A stretch of 36,033 nucleotides of DNA, taken from an uncultured Oscillospiraceae bacterium (GTDB lineage Bacteria; Bacillota; Clostridia; UBA1212; SIG427). Where the stretch lies: contig CABQMV010000003.1 in NCBI GenBank assembly GCA_902465325.1, forward strand, positions 1 through 36,033, read 5' to 3'. Under the pieces are notes generated by a model. The model saw only the letters and a list, made by a program, of their open reading frames with translations. It was not told the origin of the DNA and searched no databases. Below, one piece after another: positions 1-6,959 of this stretch. Position 1 is the stretch's first letter. The number at the start of each line of letters is the position of its first letter. Both the position numbers and the translations under genes were made by a program.

Positions 1-1
1 A

Positions 2-379
2 TTTAAAATGATGCTGCTGGCTGTGATCACAATACTGTTTGGATACTTTTCTATTGTATTTTATTCCATGTATGTTTCCTATATGGTTCCGGCTATTGTG
101 GGCTTTAAAAAGGGCGGGGTCATTGTTTCCTTTAAAATGACCAACGGCTACTGCTGGTATTTGATGCCCCGAACAACGCTGTTCTTATTTCTCATGCTGG
201 GGATCAAGGTGCTGATGCTGGCTTTGAGCTACGGTACAGCTATGGGGGGAAAGGCCGTTCTCTGCTTTAGTTTAAACTGGGTTTTGACTACGGCGGTTCT
301 CTTTGGCTATATCTATTATGTATTTAATACCTTTGTTATTATGAAAGAGGATATGTTTACGGTGAGTCAGGAAGGGTAA
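2..379 (+). CDS. C-terminal part of an integral membrane protein, unknown function
   Basis: The reading frame is open to the left edge. An ATG lies at position 8, but no ribosome site can be seen before it, so the gene is probably cut by the window. The visible ~124 residues are strongly hydrophobic, with about four likely membrane helices (roughly residues 3-30, 50-70, 80-100 and a short C-terminal segment) separated by short polar turns such as GFKKGG and KMTNGY. I do not recognise a family or a catalytic motif. A hairpin about 30 bases after the stop suggests that transcription ends before the Fe-S operon, so this gene is probably not functionally tied to it. Confidence 0.55.
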   Translation, partial: FKMMLLAVITILFGYFSIVFYSMYVSYMVPAIVGFKKGGVIVSFKMTNGYCWYLMPRTTLFLFLMLGIKVLMLALSYGTAMGGKAVLCFSLNWVLTTAVLFGYIYYVFNTFVIMKEDMFTVSQEG

Positions 380-409
380 GGATAGGATTTTCGTAAACTG
401 GATTGAAGA

Positions 410-478
410 GACGGGTACAAGGACAGGGCGCTGCTGCCGGAACCTTGTGCCCGTCTGTATTTATACGGCTTTCTTTTC
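410..478 (+). terminator. Probable intrinsic terminator of the upstream membrane gene
   Basis: Arms GACGGGTACAAGG (410-422) and CCTTGTGCCCGTC (443-455) pair over 13 positions with one G-U. The T-rich stretch (CTTTCTTTT, about 469-477) begins some distance beyond the stem, so efficiency is uncertain. Confidence 0.5.
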
Positions 479-497
479 TGTTAAAAAAGTCCTGCCC

Positions 498-525
498 TTG
501 ACAAACAAATATTTCCTAGTATAAT
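498..525 (+). promoter_or_regulatory. Sigma-A promoter of the iscR-nifS-nifU operon
   Basis: TTGACA at 498-503 and TATAAT at 520-525 are both consensus, with a 16-nt spacer. The -10 box lies inside a palindrome (511-535), which indicates repression at this site. The TTG start of the regulator is at 583. Confidence 0.85.
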
Positions 526-535
526 ACTAGGAAAT
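511..535. promoter_or_regulatory. Perfect 12+1+12 palindrome, probable Rrf2/IscR operator
   Basis: ATTTCCTAGTAT (511-522) and ATACTAGGAAAT (524-535) are exact reverse complements around a single A. The palindrome covers the whole -10 hexamer. Rrf2 proteins are dimers that bind such sites, and IscR-type members commonly repress their own operon, so autoregulation by the adjacent gene is the simplest reading. The regulator-site match is inferred. Confidence 0.75.
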
Positions 536-582
536 GGGAGGCTTTCCATTCTAGCTTTATAGGAGAAAGGAGTGAGAGCTCA

Positions 583-1020
583 TTGAAAATTTCTACAAAA
601 GGGCGCTATGCCTTGCGTATGATGATAGATTTAGCGGTGTACAGTGAGGACGGTCCGGTTGCGTTAAAAGATATATCGAAGCGTCAGGAGATTTCCGCAA
701 AGTATTTAGAGCAGATTGCGGCTCTGCTGACAAAAGCCCGGTATGTAACAAGTATAAGAGGCGCCCAGGGGGGGTATATCTTAGGAAAAACGCCGGAAGA
801 ATATACGGTAGGTGATATTCTGCGGACCACTGAGGGCAGTCTGGCTCCTGTCGCTTGTCTGGAGGGGCGGACGGTACGCTGTACACGCTGCCATAGCTGT
901 CCTACCCTGGGCTTTTGGAGGGGACTTTATCAAACGGTGGAGGCCTATGTAGACAGTGTTACGCTAAGGCAGCTAGCAGAGGAGCAAAAGCAGCTGGGCC
1001 GCGGCGCCCATGTGATATAG
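583..1020 (+). CDS. iscR: Rrf2-family transcriptional regulator, IscR-like
   Basis: 145 aa, with a TTG start preceded by an AGGAGAAAGGAG-type ribosome site. Residues 1-65 form the winged helix-turn-helix typical of Rrf2 proteins (MKISTKGRYALR opening, recognition region ISAKYLEQI, wing GAQGGY). Cys92, Cys100, Cys103 and Cys106 sit in the loop where IscR-type members bind a [2Fe-2S] cluster, so the protein probably senses Fe-S status. It heads the nifS-nifU operon with a 28-nt gap, and a palindrome lies over its own promoter, which fits an autoregulated repressor of Fe-S assembly. A CymR-like cysteine regulator is an alternative, but the cysteine set and the neighbours favour IscR-like. Cluster binding is inferred. 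Confidence 0.88.
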   Translation: MKISTKGRYALRMMIDLAVYSEDGPVALKDISKRQEISAKYLEQIAALLTKARYVTSIRGAQGGYILGKTPEEYTVGDILRTTEGSLAPVACLEGRTVRCTRCHSCPTLGFWRGLYQTVEAYVDSVTLRQLAEEQKQLGRGAHVI

Positions 1021-1048
1021 CGTTTAAAATGAGAGAGGAGAGAGAATT

Positions 1049-2233
1049 ATGGAGAAAATATATATGGACAATGCGGCTACCACCAGGCTTTCCGAAGAAG
1101 CGCTGGCTGTTACGGCAGATACCATGAAAAATTTGTACGCAAATCCGTCCAGTATGCACAGCCTGGGGCATGGAGCGGCAAAGGCTCTGCGAGAAGCCCG
1201 GCAAACGGTGGCAGACCTTCTGCACGGAGACAGGGACGAGATTTTTTTTACATCAGGAGGGTCTGAATCTGACAATTGGGCGCTTCGAGGGGCGGCTATG
1301 CTGGGAAGGGCTTCTGGAAAAAAGCACTTCATTACAACGCAGATTGAGCATCATGCGGTTCTCCATACCATGTATGCGCTGGAAAAGGAAGGTTTTCGGG
1401 TAACCTATCTTCCTACAGACGAAGAGGGAAGGCTGTTGCCGGAGCAGGTAGCGGAAGCCATTTGCGAGGATACTGTCTTGGTCAGTGTAATGACGGCGAA
1501 CAATGAAATTGGCACTATTTTGCCGATTAAAGAAATTGGTGCTGTCTGCAGAGAAAGGGGCGTATGGTTTCATACAGATGCAGTACAGGCCCTGGGCCAT
1601 ATTCCTATTGATGTAAAAGATATGAATATTGATCTGCTGTCCGCTTCGGGACATAAATTTCACGGCCCTAAGGGAGCGGGGCTACTGTACTGTAAGAAGG
1701 AAATCCGGCTGCCGAATCTGATTGAAGGAGGCGCCCAAGAGAGAGGCCGACGGGGCGGGACAGAAAACGTTCCGGCGATATGCGGTATGGCTGCGGCGCT
1801 GAAGGAGGCTGTTTCCCATATGGAGGAGGAGACTGACCGCCTGGAAAAAATGAGAGACCGCTTGATGGAAGGAATTTTGAAACTGCCCTGTACCAGAATC
1901 AACGGCAGCAGAACACAGCGGCTGCCGGGCAATGTAAATGCCTGCTTTGAGGGAATTGAAGGAGAAGCTCTGCTGATTTCTCTGGATTTGGTGGGGATTT
2001 GTGCTTCCTCCGGGTCTGCCTGTACTTCCGGTTCGCTAGATCCTAGTCATGTGCTATTGGCTATAGGTCTGCCTCATGAAATAGCCCATGGATCCTTGCG
2101 CCTCAGCTTAGGCAGGTATAATCAGGAGGATGAGGTGGATTACGTGTTGGAGCAGCTTCCTATTATTGTTGCCAGGTTAAGAGAGATGTCACCGGTGTGG
2201 GAAAAAATGGTAAAGGAAAACAGAGTAGAGTAA
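1049..2233 (+). CDS. nifS: Cysteine desulfurase (NifS/IscS type)
   Basis: 394 aa, the usual length for a group I cysteine desulfurase. It takes sulfur from L-cysteine through a PLP-dependent reaction, releases alanine and hands the persulfide to the NifU scaffold. Visible motifs are the opening YMDNAATT, the PLP pocket (H101/H102 region and DAVQ with Asp177 and Gln180), the Schiff-base lysine in SGHKFHGPKG (Lys203), and the persulfide cysteine in SSGSACTSG (Cys325) on the long flexible loop that separates group I from SufS-type enzymes. The start is ATG after GGAGAGAG. It lies between the Rrf2 regulator and nifU, so the three genes form one Fe-S assembly operon. Confidence 0.95.
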   Translation: MEKIYMDNAATTRLSEEALAVTADTMKNLYANPSSMHSLGHGAAKALREARQTVADLLHGDRDEIFFTSGGSESDNWALRGAAMLGRASGKKHFITTQIEHHAVLHTMYALEKEGFRVTYLPTDEEGRLLPEQVAEAICEDTVLVSVMTANNEIGTILPIKEIGAVCRERGVWFHTDAVQALGHIPIDVKDMNIDLLSASGHKFHGPKGAGLLYCKKEIRLPNLIEGGAQERGRRGGTENVPAICGMAAALKEAVSHMEEETDRLEKMRDRLMEGILKLPCTRINGSRTQRLPGNVNACFEGIEGEALLISLDLVGICASSGSACTSGSLDPSHVLLAIGLPHEIAHGSLRLSLGRYNQEDEVDYVLEQLPIIVARLREMSPVWEKMVKENRVE

Positions 2234-2262
2234 TTGATAGTACTGAATAAGGAGGAACCAAT

Positions 2263-2631
2263 ATGGAATATAGTGAAAAAGTAATGGATCATTTTATAAA
2301 TCCCCGCAATGTAGGAAAAATGGAGGATGCCGACGGCATCGGAGAGGTAGGCAACGCCAAATGCGGCGATATTATGAAGGTGTATATAAAAGTGGAAAAC
2401 GGTATTCTTACGGATGTTACCTTTAATACTTTCGGCTGTGCTTCTGCCATTGCCACCAGCTCTATGGCTACAGAGATGATTAAGGGAAAGCCTATTGAAG
2501 AAGCGCTACAGCTTACTAATAAAGCGGTGGCAGAGGCACTGGACGGTCTGCCTCCTGTTAAAATGCACTGCAGCGTTTTGGCAGAGGAGGCGATAAAGGC
2601 TGCAATTGAAGATTATAAGAAGAAATTATAA
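2263..2631 (+). CDS. nifU: Fe-S cluster scaffold protein NifU/IscU
   Basis: 122 aa, the length of the short clostridial NifU, equivalent to the IscU domain alone. It assembles [2Fe-2S]/[4Fe-4S] clusters from sulfur supplied by NifS. The three cluster cysteines are present: Cys34 in AKCGD (with Asp36), Cys59 in FGCASAIA and Cys103 in KMHCS. There is no C-terminal Nfu domain. An AAGGAGG-like site precedes the ATG, 29 nt after nifS. A new promoter follows the gene, so the Fe-S operon proper may end here. In related genomes I would expect mnmA next; it is not here. Confidence 0.94.
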   Translation: MEYSEKVMDHFINPRNVGKMEDADGIGEVGNAKCGDIMKVYIKVENGILTDVTFNTFGCASAIATSSMATEMIKGKPIEEALQLTNKAVAEALDGLPPVKMHCSVLAEEAIKAAIEDYKKKL

Positions 2632-2637
2632 TTGGTG

Positions 2638-2666
2638 TTGACATAAAGTGTTTCCGGTGTTATCCT
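2638..2666 (+). promoter_or_regulatory. Probable promoter of mntP
   Basis: TTGACA (2638-2643), a 17-nt spacer and TATCCT (2661-2666) lie immediately after nifU. The 68-nt gap is too short for a yybP-ykoY (Mn2+) riboswitch, the element often found before mntP. Confidence 0.6.
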
Positions 2667-2699
2667 TTAATAGTTTAAGAACTGAATAGGAGTACCGGA

Positions 2700-3296
2700 A
2701 TGGATTTTTTATCACTGTTTCTAATTGCGGTCAGTCTGGCGATGGATGCTTTTGCTGTATCCATTACCAATGGGGTTACCGCCAGTAATTTTAATAAGAG
2801 GAAGGCTTTTCTTGCTGCCCTCTGTTTTGGCTGCTTTCAGTTTATTATGCCTTTAATCGGCTGGTTATTAGGGACTAGTGCATATCGTCTGATTTCCGGC
2901 TTTGACCACTGGATCGCCTTTGTCCTTTTAGCTTTTATCGGAGGGAAGATGCTCTTTGATACGATTCGGGAGAGCCGGAGTCCCCAGGGAGACGGCAAGG
3001 GCATTTTTCTTACCGGCAGGATGCTTGCTATGCAGGGAGTGGCCACCAGTATTGATGCACTGGCAGTGGGGATCAGCTTTGCTGCCCTTGCCATAGGCAG
3101 AGAATTTTCACTGGCGACGATTACCATATGGTCCTCCTGTCTGCTCATAGGCGCGGTTGCTTTTCTGCTGTCACTGCTGGGCGGACTGTTAGCAAAGAAA
3201 ATAGGCGGTTTCTTTAAAAATAAGGCAGGGATATTAGGCGGCATTATTCTGATTCTCATTGGTATAAAAATTTTATTAGAGCATTTATTGGAATAA
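2700..3296 (+). CDS. mntP: MntP-family manganese efflux pump
   Basis: 198 aa, the usual MntP length. The protein is almost entirely hydrophobic, with six predicted helices in two related halves. The family signatures are a conserved Asp in the first helix (SLAMDAFAVSI) and its repeat in the fourth (GVATSIDALAVGI), which line the ion path in MntP. A GGKM loop ends the third helix. MntP exports Mn2+ from the cytoplasm and protects against manganese overload. The start ATG follows an AGGAG site. ktrB begins 17 nt after the stop, so mntP and ktrBA are probably co-transcribed as an ion-homeostasis unit. Substrate is assigned by family. Confidence 0.9.
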   Translation: MDFLSLFLIAVSLAMDAFAVSITNGVTASNFNKRKAFLAALCFGCFQFIMPLIGWLLGTSAYRLISGFDHWIAFVLLAFIGGKMLFDTIRESRSPQGDGKGIFLTGRMLAMQGVATSIDALAVGISFAALAIGREFSLATITIWSSCLLIGAVAFLLSLLGGLLAKKIGGFFKNKAGILGGIILILIGIKILLEHLLE

Positions 3297-3313
3297 TATA
3301 GGGGGCCATAAAA

Positions 3314-4657
3314 TTGCTGGACAGAATAAAGAATCATTTTACGTATACCCGATTTTTGGGGCTGGGTTTTCTGACTATCATATTGATTGGTGCCCTGCTT
3401 CTGTGTCTGCCGGTTGCTTCTGCAGACGGCAGCAGTACTCCCTTTATCAATGCGCTGTTTACCTCTACTTCAGCAACCTGTGTTACAGGTCTGGTGGTAT
3501 ATGATACCTATACCCATTGGTCTTTGTTTGGTCAGCTGGTGATATTAGTACTGATTCAAGTAGGCGGCATCGGATTTATGACCGTTGTCACTCTGTTTTC
3601 CATGTTTATGAAACGTCAGATTGGCTTAAAGGAGCGGAGGATTTTGATGCAGTCCGCGGGGAAAATGGAGCTGGGGGGAATTGTTAAGCTTATTCGGCAG
3701 ATGGCCGTCCTTACCCTTGCCTTTGAAAGTGTTGGGGCATGTGTGCTGGCTGTCACCTTTTGCAGAGATTTTGGCATTGGACGGGGGCTTTATTATTCCG
3801 TGTTTCACTCGGTTTCCGCATTTTGCAACGCGGGCTTTGATTTAATGGGAATTTATGAGCCGTATTCCTCCCTGACAGCCTATGCGGGAAATGAAAGTGT
3901 TCTTATAACGGTGGCTCTGCTGATTATAATGGGCGGTATTGGATTCTGGGTGCTGAACGACCTGATTGCCGCGAGATTTTCTTTTAGAAAGCTGCATCTG
4001 CATTCCAAAATTGCTCTGACAACTACTGTGATTCTAGTTTTTCTGGGGACAGTCCTTATATTGATATTTGAACAGAACAATACTTTAAAGAATCTGCCTG
4101 CGGGGCAGCAGCTTCTGCTGTCCTTCTTCCAGTCTGTCAGCCCCAGGACAGCCGGATTCAATGCGGTAGAGCTGTCGGAGCTATCGGACAGCAGTGCGCT
4201 GCTTACTATTATTTATATGTTTATCGGGGGCTGTCCCGGCTCCACTGCCGGCGGAGTAAAAACGACGACCCTTTTTGTTTTGGTGGCAGCTGTGGTGGCG
4301 GCGATGCGGCATTCTTCGGAAATTCATGTATTCAAAAGAAGACTGGAAGAGGGCGTTGCCCGTCAGGCCTGCGCTGTTGTCTGTGTCTATCTGGCAGCTT
4401 TTTTATTGGGTACTATGGCGATTTGTGCGCTGGAGCCCATAGGGCTCAAGGAGGTATTGTTTGAGGTGGCCTCTGCCGGAGGAACAGTAGGGCTGTCCAT
4501 GGGGATAACCAGCGGATTGTGTACCGGCTCGAAACTGATCCTGGCGCTCCTGATGTACGGGGGCAGAATCGGCGTTCTTTCCTTTGTGCTGATGCTGGCG
4601 GAACAAAGTCCCAGGGTCCAGGCTGCCCGGCCGGTAGAGAAAATATTAATTGGATAG
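3314..4657 (+). CDS. ktrB: K+ uptake channel subunit, KtrB/TrkH family
   Basis: 447 aa with a TTG start; this short length fits KtrB better than TrkH (~480 aa). It is the membrane pore of a K+ uptake system. Four M1-P-M2 repeats can be read, each with its selectivity-loop glycine: SATCVTGL, SAFCNAGFD, SPRTAGFN and GGTVGLSMG. A conserved Arg/Lys-rich stretch (MKRQIGLKERR) follows the second helix pair, and the GGCPGSTAGG loop sits in the middle of the third repeat. The ribosome site (AGGGGG) is imperfect but well placed. The regulatory subunit gene ktrA follows by 27 nt. Confidence 0.9.
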   Translation: MLDRIKNHFTYTRFLGLGFLTIILIGALLLCLPVASADGSSTPFINALFTSTSATCVTGLVVYDTYTHWSLFGQLVILVLIQVGGIGFMTVVTLFSMFMKRQIGLKERRILMQSAGKMELGGIVKLIRQMAVLTLAFESVGACVLAVTFCRDFGIGRGLYYSVFHSVSAFCNAGFDLMGIYEPYSSLTAYAGNESVLITVALLIIMGGIGFWVLNDLIAARFSFRKLHLHSKIALTTTVILVFLGTVLILIFEQNNTLKNLPAGQQLLLSFFQSVSPRTAGFNAVELSELSDSSALLTIIYMFIGGCPGSTAGGVKTTTLFVLVAAVVAAMRHSSEIHVFKRRLEEGVARQACAVVCVYLAAFLLGTMAICALEPIGLKEVLFEVASAGGTVGLSMGITSGLCTGSKLILALLMYGGRIGVLSFVLMLAEQSPRVQAARPVEKILIG

Positions 4658-4684
4658 AATTGATCAGGAAAGAAGCGTGAGGAT

Positions 4685-5335
4685 ATGAAATCTATTTTGA
4701 TTATTGGTATGGGAAAGTTTGGGAAGCACTTGGCTCTGAAAATGCAGGAGCTTAAAAACGAGGTAATGATTGTAGATAAGGATGCGGCGGTTATTGAAGA
4801 GCTGGCCGTGAATTTTACCGATGCCCAGATTGGCGACTGCACAAATGAAAACATTCTGAAATCCTTGGGCATTAATAATTTTGATATTTGTTTTGTTACA
4901 ATGGGCGGAAATTTTCAGTCTTCTCTGGAGGTAACCTCACTGCTCAGTGATTTGGGCGCCAGATATGTGGTGTCAGAGGCGAATCGGGATATTCACGCGA
5001 AGTTCTTACTGAGAAACGGCGCGGACGAAGTAATATATCCGGAAAAGGATATGGCGATCAAGGCAGCCTATAAATACAGTGCCAATAATGTATTTGATTT
5101 CGTAGAGATTTCACCTGATTACGCAATTTTTGAAATGCCTGTGCCGCCGGTATGGGTCAGCAGGAGTATAGGGACCCTGAATATTCGGGGCAAATATCAT
5201 ATTAACATACTGGCAATCAAAGATGGCAAGGAAATTATGCCTATCCCGGGAGCCGATTATGTGTTCCGGGCCTCTGATCACATGGTCGTACTGGGGAGGA
5301 AAAACGAGGTCATGAAGATTTCCTTTAAAGCCTGA
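4685..5335 (+). CDS. ktrA: K+ uptake regulatory subunit, KtrA/TrkA (RCK) family
   Basis: 216 aa, the size of single-RCK KtrA. The cytoplasmic subunit forms an octameric ring that gates KtrB in response to ATP/ADP or NAD(H). The Rossmann motif GMGKFG is at residues 8-13, with the acidic residue that contacts the ribose at Asp31 (MIVDKD). Residues 1-125 are RCK_N; the last ~80 residues (VSRSIGTLNIRGKY to the end) are RCK_C. A hairpin terminator follows. KdpD-like histidine-kinase remnants lie 470 nt downstream, which suggests that a sensor system once accompanied this transporter. Confidence 0.92.
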   Translation: MKSILIIGMGKFGKHLALKMQELKNEVMIVDKDAAVIEELAVNFTDAQIGDCTNENILKSLGINNFDICFVTMGGNFQSSLEVTSLLSDLGARYVVSEANRDIHAKFLLRNGADEVIYPEKDMAIKAAYKYSANNVFDFVEISPDYAIFEMPVPPVWVSRSIGTLNIRGKYHINILAIKDGKEIMPIPGADYVFRASDHMVVLGRKNEVMKISFKA

Positions 5336-5353
5336 TTCCTATACATGATTTTT

Positions 5354-5386
5354 AAAGGCTGTGCCGGCTGGGCGTAGCCTTTCTTT
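5354..5386 (+). terminator. Intrinsic terminator after ktrA
   Basis: AAAGGCT (5354-5360) pairs with AGCCTTT (5376-5382), followed by CTTTA. The stem is short. The 5387-5493 remainder is T-rich; apart from a TGTCT/AGACA inverted repeat (5453-5465) I see nothing else in it. Confidence 0.6.
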
Positions 5387-5493
5387 ATACCATTTTAATT
5401 TCATTTCTTTTTTCTTTTTATCACTTTTATTCCTTTGGTGCTACTATGTACCTGTCTAAAAGACAACTATGGCAACAGAGAAAGGAAAAGTGT

Positions 5494-5802
5494 ATGAAAC
5501 CTATTGTATTTAAAGGTTCGGCAGTGGCTCTGGTAACGCCGATGAGAGAGGACGGTTCAGTACACCAGCAGGTTCTGGAGGAGCTGCTGACCTTCCATCT
5601 GACACACCATACGGATGCAATTGTTGTTGCAGGGACCACAGGAGAGTCTGCAACGCTGTCTGATGAGGAGCATCTGCAGCTGATTCAGTTCTGTGTGGAG
5701 AAAATAGATGGGAGACTGCCTGTTATAGCAGGAGTAGGCAGCAACAATACAGCCCACGCCGTCCATTTGTCTAAGGAGGCGGAGCGGCTAGGGGCGGATG
5801 CG
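5494..5802 (+). pseudogene. N-terminal fragment of a second dapA-like gene
   Basis: From the ATG at 5494 (ribosome site AAAGGAAAA) the first 103 codons encode the start of a DHDPS (4-hydroxy-tetrahydrodipicolinate synthase): VALVTPMREDG, then the substrate-loop motif GTTGESATLSDEEH, then PVIAGVGSNNT. The protein leaves the family at GADA, before the catalytic Tyr and Lys of the barrel, and runs into unrelated histidine-kinase sequence. About 190 residues of a normal ~295-aa enzyme are gone, so it cannot be catalytic. It is clearly divergent from the intact dapA at 34603-35505 and is not a recent copy of it. I infer a deletion joining two genes. Confidence 0.85.
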
Positions 5803-5986
5803 CTGGCAAAGAGCGAACAGGTACGGGCAAATTTGCTGAGAATGATCTCTCACGATTTAAGAACGTTCTGGAAACGCCAGCAATTTGCTGGCTAATGAAG
5901 CCTGTTTTGATCAGGATACCCGGCACCAGGTCTACAGCGATATTTATGACGATGCCATGTGGCTGATTAAGGTGATTAATTTTTAG
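5803..5986 (+). pseudogene. KdpD-like sensor histidine kinase fragment, frameshifted
   Basis: In frame with the dapA fragment, residues 106-125 read KSEQVRANLLRMISHDLRT, the dimerisation helix and phospho-acceptor H-box of KdpD-type kinases. The frame then slips. Starting at 5870 in the next frame, sequence such as GNASNLLANEACFD and YSDIYDDAMWLI continues the same HisKA domain and stops at 5984-5986. The usual PLTxIS linker is reduced to four nucleotides, implying a deletion of about 14 nt. The ATPase domain is absent. In related clostridia a KdpD/KdpE-like pair often follows trk/ktr genes, so this is probably the residue of such a pair. The dapA-derived frame ends at 5895. Confidence 0.8.
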
Positions 5987-6094
5987 TTATTGCAAGCGGC
6001 TTATTGTAGAGGGTGTAGAAAGAAGATGCAGTAGTTTATATGGACATGCTTGAAATACTTAAGTACAGATTTAATAAGAAATGGGTGGTTATTT

Positions 6095-6358
6095 ATGGAT
6101 CAAACAAATATAAGTGTTCGTATTGATAAAAATTTGAAAAAGCAATTTGATGCCTTTTGTTCTGATGTAGGAATGAGTATGACAACTGCTTTTTGTATTT
6201 TTGCGAAGACAGTAGTGAGAGAGCAAAGAATTCCATTTGAAATCTCTGTGGAAAAGGAAGCGCCGTACAGTTCCGCTCGGGTTCATAAGAAACAGGCTCC
6301 GGCTGCGTACCCGGTACTCAATCACATAAATGTAAATGAAGTTTCACCGAATGGCTGA
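6095..6358 (+). CDS. RelB/DinJ-family antitoxin, apparently orphan
   Basis: 87 aa from the ATG at 6095 (preceded by a weak GGGTGG site); an in-frame ATG at 6050 has no ribosome site. The N-terminus, TNISVRIDKNLKKQFDAFCSDVGMSMTTAFCIFAKTVV, has the ribbon-helix-helix pattern of RelB/DinJ antitoxins: one DNA-binding strand, then two helices. The C-terminal half is shortened and Lys/Pro-rich, where the toxin-binding segment should be. A YafQ/RelE toxin normally follows directly, but the next gene (130 nt later) is a MarR regulator. It therefore looks like a solitary antitoxin or the remnant of a toxin-antitoxin pair, next to a recombination scar. Confidence 0.75.
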   Translation: MDQTNISVRIDKNLKKQFDAFCSDVGMSMTTAFCIFAKTVVREQRIPFEISVEKEAPYSSARVHKKQAPAAYPVLNHINVNEVSPNG

Positions 6359-6406
6359 CGGAATTCTTTCTTTTCTCTCCCTCTCTGCCGTTATTGCGGG
6401 AAATAT

Positions 6407-6435
6407 TTGACAAAGTTCCCGCATATCTGTATACT
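6407..6435 (+). promoter_or_regulatory. Promoter of the fatty-acid biosynthesis operon
   Basis: TTGACA (6407-6412), a 17-nt spacer and TATACT (6430-6435). No other strong promoter was noticed before 15638, so this probably drives the whole MarR-fab-acc operon. Confidence 0.8.
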
Positions 6436-6451
6436 TAGATAAACTAACTAA
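6435..6451. promoter_or_regulatory. Inverted repeat at the transcription start, probable MarR-type operator
   Basis: TTAG-N5-CTAA (6435-6447) with a second CTAA directly after it (6448-6451) lies across the expected +1 of the promoter. A MarR-family regulator encoded just downstream could repress its own operon here. The site is seen; its binding protein is inferred. Confidence 0.5.
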
Positions 6452-6488
6452 TTAATTTACTGTCCTGCATAGGGAAGGAGTTGGTAAG

Positions 6489-6959
6489 ATGTCTCAAATA
6501 CAGAATTGTGATCGAATCAATAAATTATTGGATGAAACCTATAAAACCATTGCGGAAAAAGAAGAAAACAAAGTTAAGAAAAACGCTCATCTGAATCTTA
6601 CCAACGGGGAATTACATCTGATGGAGGAAATAGGCAGGCATGAGGAGGGAGGCTGTACCATTACAGTTTTGGCACACTCTCTTTCCTATGCACTGCCTTC
6701 TATTACAGTGGCAGTCAATAAACTGGAAAAAAAGGGCTATGTAAACAAAGCCCGCAGTCCTCAGGATAAACGAGAGCTCAGGGTATCTCTTACGAAGCGC
6801 GGGGAAAAAATAAATACCGTACACCAATATATTCACAGGAGAATCAGCCGGGGAATTGCCAATAGCTTTACTGAAAAAGAGCAGGAAATTTTAATCAGAG
6901 GGCTGGAAAAAATCATAGAGCTTTTTAAAAATGACTTATACACGGGAGATCAGAAGTAA
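6489..6959 (+). CDS. MarR-family regulator of fatty-acid synthesis (FabT-like)
   Basis: 156 aa. It has a winged-helix MarR fold: dimerisation helices at both ends, a helix-turn-helix around residues 55-85 (TITVLAHSLSYALPSITVAVNKLEKKGYV) and the wing SPQDKRELRVSLTKRG. Its stop codon overlaps the fabH start by one base (TAATG), so it is translationally coupled to the fatty-acid genes. Position and family match FabT-type repressors, which sense long acyl-ACP in streptococci. An inverted repeat at the operon's start site is a candidate binding site. The ligand is not visible from sequence. The start ATG follows AAGGAG. Confidence 0.85.
   Translation: MSQIQNCDRINKLLDETYKTIAEKEENKVKKNAHLNLTNGELHLMEEIGRHEEGGCTITVLAHSLSYALPSITVAVNKLEKKGYVNKARSPQDKRELRVSLTKRGEKINTVHQYIHRRISRGIANSFTEKEQEILIRGLEKIIELFKNDLYTGDQK

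Noticed and set aside
2632..2699. yybP-ykoY manganese riboswitch before mntP
   Set aside because: 68 nt holding a promoter leaves no room for the aptamer.
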